Part shown: positions 1 to 9,200 of the stretch, piece by piece | How positions within the stretch are numbered: the stretch's first letter is position 1 | Layout of the letters: the number at the start of each line of letters is the position of its first letter | DNA from: JAAYYM01 sp964483155 | Lineage (GTDB): Bacteria; Bacillota; Clostridia; Lachnospirales; Lachnospiraceae | Direction: 5' to 3' | DNA: 64,000 bases | NCBI GenBank assembly: GCA_964483155.1 | Contig: CAZAAC010000009.1 | Location: 4,748 to 68,747, forward strand | Notes under the pieces: model-generated | Database searches by the model: none | Seen by the model: only the letters and a program-made list of their open reading frames with translations | What the model was told of the DNA's origin: nothing | Position numbers and translations under genes: made by a program

Positions 1-1446
1 CTAGCAGCAAAAAGTAGCGATTATAATGTGTACTATCCGAAGCCGGGTTATGTTGAGCAGAATCCAGAGGAATGGTGGGATGCTGTCTGCATAGCTACAA
101 AAGAAGCAATCCGTGAAGCAGATATAGATCCCAAGGAAATTACAGGTGTTGGAATAGATGGCCAAAGTTGGTCAGCAATTGCAATTGATCATAAAGGAAA
201 TGTATTAACAAATACACCTATTTGGATGGATACCAGGGCCACAGATATTTGTGAACGCCTTAATCAAAAAATTGGAGCGGAGAAGATTTTTGAACTCGCC
301 GGGAATGGACTGCAGCCGTCCTACTCGACAGCCAAGATTATCTGGTATAAAGAAAACCTTCCAGAAGTATATCAGAATATACATAAGGTATTACAATCGA
401 ATGGTTATATTGCATATCGATTAACAGATATAATTACGATGGACAAATCGCAAGGTTATGGAATGCATTGCTTTAATATGAGAAGAGGCACATGGGATAA
501 AAATATGTGTGAAAAACTTGGAATTGAATATAAGATGCTACCAGATTTGTATGATTGCGATGAGATAGTGGGAACGGTTACAGCAAAAGCAGCCTTAGAA
601 ACAGGACTGGCAAAAGGGACACCCGTTGTTGCAGGTGGACTAGATGCAGCATGTGGAACACTCGGAGCAGGTGTGATTCACCCTGGAGAAACGCAGGAGC
701 AAGGTGGTCAAGCGGGTGGCATGAGCATCTGTATTGAAGAATACAAGGCGGATCCTGCGCTGATTTTGAGCTTTCATGTTGTTCCCAATCTTTGGCTATT
801 ACAAGGAGGTACTGCAGGCGGCGGAGGTGTTATGCGCTGGCTTGAGCAAGAATTTGCAGATTATGAAAGGGAGATAGCAAAAGAAATCGGAAAAAGTTCC
901 TTTGAACTTTTGAATGAGATAGCAGAAAAGGTGCAGCCAGGAAGCGATGGTGTTATTTTCTTACCCTATATGGCAGGAGAACGCTCGCCTATTTGGGATC
1001 CAAATGCAAAAGGTGTTTTTTATGGACTTGATTTTAGCAAGACAAAGGGGCATATCGTTCGCGCAGCAATGGAGGGTGTGGCATATGCTTTACGGCACAA
1101 TCTGGAAGTGGCATCAAAAGCTGGTGCTGATACGGAAGAACTTCTTGCGATGGGCGGTGCAGCCAATTCATTGCTGTGGACGCAAATAAAAGCTGATGTT
1201 ACAGGAAAGGTCATCAAGGTACCAGCCTCTGATACGGCAACGACACTAGGAGCGGCATTATTAGCAGGTGTCGGATGTGGAATGTATCAGAATTATGAGA
1301 AGGCAATAGCCGAGACTGTCCGTGTAAAACGGGAGCATAAGCCGAACCTGAATCATGCGCGTATATATGAAAAAAATTATGAAATATATCTAGAATTATA
1401 TCAACAATTGAAGGGTATCATGAAAAAGCAGTCTGAAGTCATATAA
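1..1446 (+). CDS. FGGY-family carbohydrate kinase (xylulokinase-like), 5' end outside window
   Basis: ATP-dependent kinase of a ketose or polyol in the cytoplasm. The frame is open from base 1, so the start lies outside; 481 residues are visible, beginning shortly before the VEQNPEEWW segment that normally sits near residue 45, so about 35-40 residues including the first phosphate loop are missing. Visible family marks are GIDGQSWSA (substrate contact), GGLDAACGTLGAG, GGGGVMRW, the LPYMAGERSPIWD block and GGAANSLLW (nucleotide side). The GTG at base 28 is internal. It heads, or lies within, a catabolic operon with a GatD-like dehydrogenase, a GatZ-like protein and an aldo/keto reductase. That context favours a ketose kinase of a sugar-alcohol pathway rather than glycerol kinase. 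The exact sugar cannot be read from sequence. Confidence 0.88.
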   Translation, partial: LAAKSSDYNVYYPKPGYVEQNPEEWWDAVCIATKEAIREADIDPKEITGVGIDGQSWSAIAIDHKGNVLTNTPIWMDTRATDICERLNQKIGAEKIFELAGNGLQPSYSTAKIIWYKENLPEVYQNIHKVLQSNGYIAYRLTDIITMDKSQGYGMHCFNMRRGTWDKNMCEKLGIEYKMLPDLYDCDEIVGTVTAKAALETGLAKGTPVVAGGLDAACGTLGAGVIHPGETQEQGGQAGGMSICIEEYKADPALILSFHVVPNLWLLQGGTAGGGGVMRWLEQEFADYEREIAKEIGKSSFELLNEIAEKVQPGSDGVIFLPYMAGERSPIWDPNAKGVFYGLDFSKTKGHIVRAAMEGVAYALRHNLEVASKAGADTEELLAMGGAANSLLWTQIKADVTGKVIKVPASDTATTLGAALLAGVGCGMYQNYEKAIAETVRVKREHKPNLNHARIYEKNYEIYLELYQQLKGIMKKQSEVI

Positions 1447-1528
1447 CAAGAAAGTAGAACCAGTTAATTAAATAACAAAGCGGAATACAAGAAGATTACT
1501 ATTAAAAAAGAATAGGAGAGAATTAATT

Positions 1529-2578
1529 ATGAAAGCAGGCGTCGTACATGCAAGAGATGATTTGCGATATGAAGAAATTGAAAAACCAGTACCTGAAGCA
1601 GGTCAGGTACTCATTAAAGTAAAGTATACGGGAATATGTGGATCTGATATTCCACGTGTGAATGGAGATGCATGCCATTATTTCCCAAATGTGCTCGGAC
1701 ACGAATTTTCAGGCACAGTGGAAGAAGTTGGGGAAGGTGTCACAAGTTTAATTCCAGGAGACAGAGTCGCTGGAGTGCCACTTATTCCATGCTTGAAATG
1801 CGAAGATTGTCAAAAGGGCAATTACTCTCTTTGTAAGCACTATAGTTTTATTGGGTCAAGAGAGTATGGGAGCTTTGCGGAGTATGTAGTAGTACCTGAA
1901 AAAAATGCTGTGAAGTTTGAAAAAGAAGTTTCTTTTGAACAGGGTGCATTTTTCGAACCAGCTACAGTTGCTTTGCATGGTTTGCAAAGAGTTGATTATA
2001 AGGGCGGTAAAACAGTGGCCATCCTTGGTGGAGGAACAATCGGGCTGTTTGTTATGCAGTGGGCAAAGATATTTGGTGCCAAAAAAGTTGTTGTTTTTGA
2101 TATCGTATCTGACAGACTCGAACTGGCAATCAGACTTGGTGCAACAAACACAATCAATACGCTAGAGGCTGACTACTTACAAAAGGCAGATGAGGTAACA
2201 GAAGGTAAGGGCTTTGATTATGTATATGAGACTGCGGGCAATACAATTACTATGAAAATGGCATTTGCACTTGCCGGAAATAAAGCTAATGTGTGTTTTG
2301 TTGGAACACCTACGAGAGAATTAAATTTTTCTGTAGAAGAGTGGGAAAATATGAATCGTAAGGAATTTAATCTGACAGGCTCGTGGATGTCATACAGCGC
2401 ACCATTCCCAGGACATGAGTGGGAATTGACAGCTTATTATTTTAAAACTGGGGAGCTTAAGTTTGATCAATCCTTTATATTTAAAAAAGTACCTCTCAGT
2501 CAGATCGCAGATGCATTTGAGATGTTCAAAATACCAGGAGCTGTAAAAGGAAAGATATTGATAGACAGTGAAGTATAG
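1529..2578 (+). CDS. Zinc-dependent polyol dehydrogenase, GatD-like (galactitol-1-phosphate 5-dehydrogenase type)
   Basis: Medium-chain NAD(P)-dependent alcohol dehydrogenase of 349 residues, oxidising a polyol or polyol phosphate to the ketose. Catalytic zinc ligands are seen as C37 in GICGSD and H58-E59 in LGHEFSG. Structural zinc cysteines are C88, C91, C94 and C102. The nucleotide-binding loop is GGGTIG at about 167-172. From memory it shares with E. coli GatD the CGSD-PR, HYFP, FIGSR and GSWM-YS-P-PG-EWE segments, which is why I favour galactitol-1-phosphate dehydrogenase over sorbitol or threonine dehydrogenase. Start ATG follows GGAGAG. It lies 82 bp after the FGGY kinase in the same direction. 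Substrate remains uncertain, because a kinase next door could also supply a phosphorylated ketose independently. Confidence 0.85.
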   Translation: MKAGVVHARDDLRYEEIEKPVPEAGQVLIKVKYTGICGSDIPRVNGDACHYFPNVLGHEFSGTVEEVGEGVTSLIPGDRVAGVPLIPCLKCEDCQKGNYSLCKHYSFIGSREYGSFAEYVVVPEKNAVKFEKEVSFEQGAFFEPATVALHGLQRVDYKGGKTVAILGGGTIGLFVMQWAKIFGAKKVVVFDIVSDRLELAIRLGATNTINTLEADYLQKADEVTEGKGFDYVYETAGNTITMKMAFALAGNKANVCFVGTPTRELNFSVEEWENMNRKEFNLTGSWMSYSAPFPGHEWELTAYYFKTGELKFDQSFIFKKVPLSQIADAFEMFKIPGAVKGKILIDSEV

Positions 2579-2662
2579 TAGGTGCATAAATTAAGAAATG
2601 AATTATCTAAAGATAATGAACAACGAGTGAAATAAAAATACAAGAGAAAGAAGGAACTATAG

Positions 2663-3964
2663 ATGCTACATCCACTTCAGGAAATGATAGTACGAAGAAA
2701 TAAAGGAGAGAAATGTGGTATTCCATCATACTGCAGTGCAAATGAACTGGTAATTGAAGCGGCACTTGATCGTGCTAGATTAACGGGAACGCCGGTACTT
2801 ATTGAAGCAACCGCCAATCAAGTGAATCAGTTTGGGGGATATACGGGAATGCTTCCATCAGATTTTAGAGACTTTGTATATCGGATAGCAGAGCGCATAG
2901 GGACGGACAAGAAATTGATTATATTGGGCGGAGACCATCTCGGACCGCTTACCTGGGTAGATGAAGATGAAAGAAACGCAATGGAGAAATCAGCAGAACT
3001 GGTATATCAATATGTTGCTGCAGGATTTACTAAGATTCATTTAGATACAAGTATGAAGGTTGCAAGCGATAATATAAACGAAATATTAGCAACAAGAACC
3101 ATTGCTAATCGTGGTGTAAGATTATATAAAACTGCAATGGAAGCATATGAAGAACTGATTGAAACAGTGCCTGATGCATTGCGGCCAGTATTTATAATTG
3201 GTAGCGAAGTGCCGATACCGGGCGGGGCACAGGAGGAAGAAGATCGTATAGCAGTTACAAAACCGGAGGATTTTGAAGATACAGTTGCGACCTACACAAG
3301 CGTTTTTGAAGAAAATGGATATAAGAATGCATGGGAAGATATTATTGGTGTTGTTGTTCAACCAGGCGTAGAATTTGGTGATGCACAGGTTCATATGTAC
3401 CAACGTGCAGAGGCCCGAAAACTGGTTGATAAGCTAAAGCAATATCCGCAAATAGTCTTTGAGGGGCACTCTACTGACTATCAGACAGCTACAGGATTAA
3501 AAGAGATGGTCGAGGATGGTATTGCAATTTTAAAAGTAGGTCCAGCACTCACATACGGACTGCGAGAAGCACTTTTTGCCCTCAGTATGATAGAAAAAGA
3601 ATTGCTGCCACCCGAAAAATGTTCTTACTTTGCGGAAGTACTGGAACGAATGATGTTAGAGAAACCAGATAATTGGAAAAAACATTATCACGGGGATGAC
3701 AAGAAAGTACATCTCGCCAGAAAGTACAGCTTCTCAGACAGATCCAGATATTATCTTGGAGAAAAAGAAGTGCAGGAAGCAATCGACAAATTATTTGTAA
3801 ACCTAACTACGGTAGAAATACCTATGAATATTTTGTGCCAGTTTATGCCTATTCAATATAAAAAAGTGCGCGAAGGATTACTGAGACTAGAGCCAAAGGA
3901 ATTGGCAAAAGACGGTGTCGTAAATATTATGGAAGATTATGAATTTGCAGTAAGAGATTTATGA
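2663..3964 (+). CDS. GatZ/KbaZ-like protein (tagatose-bisphosphate aldolase class II accessory subunit family)
   Basis: 433-residue member of the GatZ/KbaZ family (COG4573). Classical members are non-catalytic partners of the class II tagatose-1,6-bisphosphate aldolase GatY/KbaY; some relatives have been reported to epimerise fructose 6-phosphate and tagatose 6-phosphate at C4, so an enzymatic role of its own is possible. Recognised by the N-terminal IPSYCSAN, LIEATANQVNQFGGYTGM, GGDHLGPLTW and FEGHSTDYQT segments and by normal full length. ATG follows AAGGA. No GatY homologue is in the window; it could lie upstream of base 1. The preceding GatD-like and kinase genes support a tagatose- or galactitol-related route. 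Confidence 0.85.
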   Translation: MLHPLQEMIVRRNKGEKCGIPSYCSANELVIEAALDRARLTGTPVLIEATANQVNQFGGYTGMLPSDFRDFVYRIAERIGTDKKLIILGGDHLGPLTWVDEDERNAMEKSAELVYQYVAAGFTKIHLDTSMKVASDNINEILATRTIANRGVRLYKTAMEAYEELIETVPDALRPVFIIGSEVPIPGGAQEEEDRIAVTKPEDFEDTVATYTSVFEENGYKNAWEDIIGVVVQPGVEFGDAQVHMYQRAEARKLVDKLKQYPQIVFEGHSTDYQTATGLKEMVEDGIAILKVGPALTYGLREALFALSMIEKELLPPEKCSYFAEVLERMMLEKPDNWKKHYHGDDKKVHLARKYSFSDRSRYYLGEKEVQEAIDKLFVNLTTVEIPMNILCQFMPIQYKKVREGLLRLEPKELAKDGVVNIMEDYEFAVRDL

Positions 3965-4002
3965 TATGAAAATGTAACAACAAAAATAAGGAGGAACAAA
4001 AC

Positions 4003-5010
4003 ATGAGTAATTTTATTGATCCGGCAATTGTACCAAAAATGAAACTATATACAGGGGAAGAAATCCCATGTATTGGAATGGGAACCTTTGGTTCCGATCG
4101 CTTTACCGCAGAGCAGGTTTCAGCAGCAGTGGCGGGCGCTATTCGTTGTGGATATCGTATGTTTGACTGTGCTGCGTGTTATGGTAATGAAGATCAAATT
4201 GGAAAGGTTTTTGCAGAAGCTTTTAAGGAAGGCGTTGTTGCACGTAAGGAATTGTATGTCATGACCAAAGTGTGGAATGATATGCATGATAGGGTTGAAG
4301 AATCCTGCAAAAAAAGTATTGTTGATTTGCAATGTGACTATATTGATTTGTTTTTCATTCACTGGCCGTTTGCAAACTATCATGCACCTGGATGTGATGT
4401 AGATTCTCGCAATCCAGCTTCAAAACCATTTAGTCCAGAAGCATATTGTAAGACTTATAAGCAATGTGAAGAATTGGTCAAAAAAGGTCTTATTAAATCT
4501 ATCGGTATGTCAAATATGACCATTGCGAAATTGGAGGCAGTACTTCCCCATATTGACATTATGCCTGTTGCATGCGAAATGGAATTGCATCCATGTTTTC
4601 AACAGCAGGAACTATTTGACTATCTGGTAGCACATAAAATCCAGCCAATCGGATTTATGCCGATAGGTTCACCGACCAGACCAGAGCGTGACATGTGTCC
4701 AGAGGATGTAGCTGATATTCAACTGCCTGAGATGAAAGCAATAGCGGAAGCACATGGCGTACATCCAGCAGTAATCGCACTTAAGTGGGCAGTTCAAAGA
4801 GGCCAGATTCCGATTCCATTTTCTGTTTATGAAGCAGAGTATGTAAGTAATTTACGGTTAACGACGGAGGATCCACTAACAGAGGCTGAGATGAAAATAA
4901 TAGAATCACTTGAGAAGAATAATCGTCTTGTAAAAGGACAAGTATTTTTGTGGGAAGGCGCAGAAAGCTGGGAAGATTTGTGGGATCTTGATGGGACAAT
5001 TACGAAATAA
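4003..5010 (+). CDS. Aldo/keto reductase
   Basis: NAD(P)H-dependent oxidoreductase, TIM barrel, 335 residues. The catalytic tetrad is visible: D55 in FDCAACYGNE, Y60, K89 in VMTKVW and H120 in FFIHWPF. SIGMSN and the C-terminal IPIPFSV stretch fit cofactor binding, although the usual IPKS is IPFS here, an altered cofactor-contact position. Start ATG follows AAGGAGGAA. It is the last gene of the polyol operon, 38 bp after the GatZ-like gene, and probably reduces or oxidises a sugar or aldose intermediate there. It meets the aminotransferase gene tail to tail with 5 bp between stops. Confidence 0.88.
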   Translation: MSNFIDPAIVPKMKLYTGEEIPCIGMGTFGSDRFTAEQVSAAVAGAIRCGYRMFDCAACYGNEDQIGKVFAEAFKEGVVARKELYVMTKVWNDMHDRVEESCKKSIVDLQCDYIDLFFIHWPFANYHAPGCDVDSRNPASKPFSPEAYCKTYKQCEELVKKGLIKSIGMSNMTIAKLEAVLPHIDIMPVACEMELHPCFQQQELFDYLVAHKIQPIGFMPIGSPTRPERDMCPEDVADIQLPEMKAIAEAHGVHPAVIALKWAVQRGQIPIPFSVYEAEYVSNLRLTTEDPLTEAEMKIIESLEKNNRLVKGQVFLWEGAESWEDLWDLDGTITK

Positions 5011-5028
5011 CCTTGTTACTGCAAGGTT
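5009..5028. terminator. Small hairpin spanning two convergent stop codons
   Basis: A perfect 7-bp stem AACCTTG/CAAGGTT with a 6-nt loop overlaps the end of the aldo/keto reductase stop and contains the aminotransferase stop in its loop. There is no T-run on either side, so it is a weak candidate for a bidirectional terminator. Confidence 0.3.
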
Positions 5029-6113
5029 CGCTTAATACAATCAACCAGTTTATCATTCATATCAGGATTCATAAAGCAGAACCGCACATATTTATTATCA
5101 AGAAATGGAAAAGTAGAACAGTTACGAATCATCATTTTTTCTTTAATAGTAGCTTCAAAGAGAGTGTCTGCAGTAATATCTTCGCGAAGTATTCTGATTA
5201 GAACAAAATTAGCTATGGGCTCATATACCTTGAGCCCATTTATTTTTCGCAATTGCGCGACAATACGAGCGCGCTCAGAGCTGATTAGTTCTTTACTCTG
5301 CTTAATATACTCTGTATCTGTAAACATTAATTCGCCAGCGATATCAGCCAATGAGTTTATCGTCCAAGGATTTTGTCTCATGTTGATTGCTTTAATCAAA
5401 TCAAGATTACCTGTGACTGCATAGCCGAGACGAAGTCCAGGAGCAGCAAAAAACTTAGAAATACCGCGAAGAATAATGATATTATTATAATAATTTGTTA
5501 ATGGGACAGCATTGATAGTATCATACTCTTCAGCAAACTCGACATATGTTTCATCAACCATGACACAAATGTCATGTTGCTTGCAGACATCTAATATTGC
5601 ACGCATTTCCTGACGATGTATTACGGAAGAAGTAGGGTTATTTGGATTACAGATGATTAATAAATCAATGCTCTCATTTAGTTGCAATTCTAATTTTTGC
5701 AGGTCAAGTTTAAAGTCAGCACACTCTTTTAATGGAAAATATAGACTAGTACCACCTCCTAAAGAAACCTCCCGCTCATATTCAGAATAAGTAGGCCCGA
5801 TAATCATGGCCTTTTTTGGATGTTCGATCTGGATAAATAGAGAGATGAGCTCCGAGGAACCATTTCCGACTACAATCTTCTCAAAATCAGTATCGCAATA
5901 AGCGGCAATGATTTTACGCAAAGAGGTATAGTTTCTGTCAGGATATGTCGTAATGACATCCAGATGCTCAGATAAAGTTTTTTTAAGCTTACGAGAGAGT
6001 CCTAGTGGATTAACATTTGCACTGAAACTTGTAATTTCCTCTTTTTTTATACCATAGATAGATTCTATTTTTTCTAAATCGCTGCCATGAAAGTGATCCT
6101 GATGCTGTAACAT
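5016..6113 (-). CDS. PLP-dependent aminotransferase, CobD/HisC-like
   Basis: Fold-type I PLP enzyme of 365 residues. The opening HGSDLEKIESIYG followed by FSANVNPLG and TYPDRNYTSLR is typical of threonine-phosphate decarboxylase (CobD), which makes aminopropanol phosphate for cobalamin. GNGSSELI, NPNNPT, DETYVEF and the PLP-lysine motif SKFFAAPGLRLGY are all present. No cobalamin or histidine gene is near, so the substrate is open: CobD-like by sequence, HisC-like aminotransferase as alternative. It runs against its neighbours on both sides and is probably monocistronic, from a promoter at 6184-6211. Confidence 0.8.
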   Translation of the reverse strand: MLQHQDHFHGSDLEKIESIYGIKKEEITSFSANVNPLGLSRKLKKTLSEHLDVITTYPDRNYTSLRKIIAAYCDTDFEKIVVGNGSSELISLFIQIEHPKKAMIIGPTYSEYEREVSLGGGTSLYFPLKECADFKLDLQKLELQLNESIDLLIICNPNNPTSSVIHRQEMRAILDVCKQHDICVMVDETYVEFAEEYDTINAVPLTNYYNNIIILRGISKFFAAPGLRLGYAVTGNLDLIKAINMRQNPWTINSLADIAGELMFTDTEYIKQSKELISSERARIVAQLRKINGLKVYEPIANFVLIRILREDITADTLFEATIKEKMMIRNCSTFPFLDNKYVRFCFMNPDMNDKLVDCIKRTLQ

Positions 6114-6152
6114 AATATATCCTCATTTCCTTACTTAATCCTAGTTTGACAT

Positions 6153-6182
6153 TGCGGAACATGCTAGTGTTGTGATATACTT
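6153..6182 (+). promoter_or_regulatory. Promoter of the 6241-14629 operon
   Basis: TTGCGG (6153-6158), 18-bp spacer, TGA-TATACT with an extended -10 (TATACT at 6177-6182). It would start transcription about 50 nt before the first gene and partly overlaps the divergent promoter region. Confidence 0.45.
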
Positions 6183-6183
6183 T

Positions 6184-6211
6184 ATTATAATGCAATTTAA
6201 GGAAAAAGCAA
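6184..6211 (-). promoter_or_regulatory. Promoter of the CobD-like aminotransferase gene
   Basis: On the minus strand TTGCTT (6206-6211), a 16-bp spacer and a perfect TATAAT (6184-6189) lie about 70 bp upstream of the start codon. Confidence 0.6.
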
Positions 6212-6240
6212 CAAATCTTTCGTGAAGTGTGGTGAGGGTA

Positions 6241-9200
6241 TTGCGAAAAATAGTTGATAAGTTAATCAATGGTTTTTTTGAATATGACAATAGAAAACTG
6301 TCTATTTCTACGCCTAAAATCGAGTTGGGTCTACATGAAAATGAGATTAGAGAAGGCTCATTTTTTATTACAAGCGTTGATGGTGTGTTAATTAATGGAT
6401 ATGTATATTCTTCAAGTATTAGAATGAAGATTATAACAAAGTTTTTTGAAGATGTGGAAACCGAAGTTAAGTATGAATTCAATTCTGTGGGTCTGGCAGA
6501 AGGAGATGTGCAGAAGGGCGATATTCATATTGTCTCTGACAGCGGCGAATACTATTTGCCGTTTGTGATAATGATTCAGCAGTCGCTAATTGGCGGTGTA
6601 CAGGGCAATATTAAGAATTTGTTTCATTTTGCAAATCTGGCACAGAGCGATTGGGAAGAGGCAGTTAATCTTTTTTATACAAAAGGATTTGTTAAACTTT
6701 TTGAAGGAAATGAGCGAAGTTATTTAGAAAAATATATTGGATTTTCTGCGACACAAGGTTCTGAGCAGAACGTAGAGGAGTTTTTGATTGCAGTTCACAA
6801 AAAGCATCCTATTACCTATATTCCTGAAAAGATGACTTATGAATTCATGAATGTAGATGGAGTTGCCGGAGGAGAAATCCTGATTCAAAAAAGTAGCTGG
6901 GGTTACGTAAATCTATGCGTATGTAGTGACTCGGCTTTTTTGATTGTGGAAAAAGATCAATTAAGAGATGATGATTTTTTGGGAAACGACTGCAGACTTG
7001 ATTTTTATGTTGATGCATCAAAAATGCATATGGGAAAAAACTATGGAAGGCTATTATTTCACAATTCCAGAGAGTCATTTGAAGTGGTCATTATTGCGGA
7101 AAAGATAAAGAAAGACAATTCCACTATAAGCATAGCACGAGAACAAAGAAAATTAGTGTGGAAGATCATGAAGGACTATGTGGCTTTTCGCACCAAACAA
7201 ATTGCAGTGGGTACATGGGTAAGAGAATCTATGAAGATAGTCGAGAGTATGAATGCGCTTGATGAAAAGAACCCTGTATCAAGGCTTTTTCAGGCACAGC
7301 TTCTTTTGGTTGAAGAGAGATTTAATGAAGCAAAGTGGATTTTGGATCATGTGGCATCTGATATGCGGATTGAAGATGCAGATGAAGAAATATATTGTTA
7401 TTATTTGTATTTGTGTACGTTATATGAGCGAGATGAGAATTATGTAAACCAGGTTACTGACAAAGTTTTAGCGTTATTTCATAAAAGAAAAAACAGTTGG
7501 CGTATTTTGTGGACACTGCTTTATTTAGAGGAAGATCTGAGTACTAATCCAAGCAAGAAGCTGGCACTCGTTGAGCGCCAGTATGAAGGTGGTTGTATCA
7601 GTCCTGTATTATATATTGAAGCATATCATTATTTTGTCGCTAACCCCTCGACACTTATCAAACTAACAGAATTTGAACTGCAGATTTTGCTATGGGCTGT
7701 ACGAAACCAGCAAATGGATCGTGAATTGTTTAAGCAGGTTATATACTTGGTTGGCAGACAGAAGAATTTTTCACAGATGCTTTTAAATATACTTGTGTTA
7801 GCTTATAAAATACATGCAAACGATGAACTTGTCGGCGCAATCTGCACGCATCTGATTAAGGGAAACCGTACAGATGTAAAATATTTCAAATGGTATAGAC
7901 GCGGGGTGGAGGCACAGATGCGTATTACGCGTCTGTATGAGTACTATATGCTATCGATACCCTTGAGTTACAGAGACGTGCTACCAAAGCCGGTATTGAT
8001 GTATTTTACCTATAATAATAATCTGGACTATATAAGAACAGCTTTTTTGTATGCCAATATCTTACGACATGAAGATGAGATGCCTGAAATGGTTAGAAGT
8101 TATGAAAGGTTCATGAGACAATTTGTAAAGGACCAGATTGCTGCTGGACATATTAACAAAGATCTGGCGTATATTTATGAAAAAATATTGCGTCCAGAAC
8201 ATATTGCAGGAGAAATGGCTTCGAATCTGACACGAATTTTATTTTCACGGGAAGTAGTTGTGAACAATCCGTTGATTAAAGAGGTAGTTGTCGTCTATCG
8301 ACAGCTCTCAGAGGAGTCAGTGTATCCAGTTGTGGATATGTATGCTTATCCACAGATTTACAGCAAGGAGTATGAACTCTTTTTACAAGATGCGGATAAA
8401 AACCGCTATATTCCGTCAGAGGGTAGCGAGACATGTCTGATGGAGGATAATGAATTATTCATTATGAATATACAGAATTATATCAGCGGGAATATTGGAT
8501 TTTGTTTGTATTTATGCGAAGGTAAGAAGCATTATGTTGTAATTGATCAGCGGAATGTTGATTTTTGCAGAACACTTGCTGAATCTCCGAAGGTTGAAGA
8601 AAGTTATAAAAGTGAGATACGTCCAATTCTGATGCAGTATTATTATGACCATGATATGATTGCGGAGCTAGACGATTTCCTGAAAGTGATTGACAGCAGT
8701 CTGCTAGATAGTAAAGATAGAGCAGAACTGGTAGAGTATTTTGTACGAAGGGGTATGTATGAAGAAGCATACCATGTGGCCGATGTTTATGGAACAGAGC
8801 AGATTGTGCCTAAAACCTGTGTGAAACTTTGTAGTTATCGAATTAAGCAGATAGATGAGGTGGAGGATGAAAAACTCGTAGGAATGTGTTACCAAGCATT
8901 TAAAGCTGGTAAATACGATGAGGTGACCTTATCTTATCTGAATTCGTTTTTTAAGGGATTGACAAAGGAAATGCGAAATATCTGGAAGGCGTCTACGATG
9001 TTTGATATGGATTCTTTTTATTTAAAGGAACGTATCATCATACAAATGCTTTATACAGGCACCACTGTTGGTGAAAAGGAAGAGATATTTGAATCCTATC
9101 TGCATGCAGGCTCTAATACTTCTGTGGAATTGGCATATCTTTCATTTAATGCATACGAGTATTTTGTTAAAGATAGAGTGATAGAAAACTATATTTTCAT

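Noticed and set aside
5013..5201. Plus-strand frame inside the aminotransferase gene end
   Set aside because: Antisense shadow with no start site or recognisable product.
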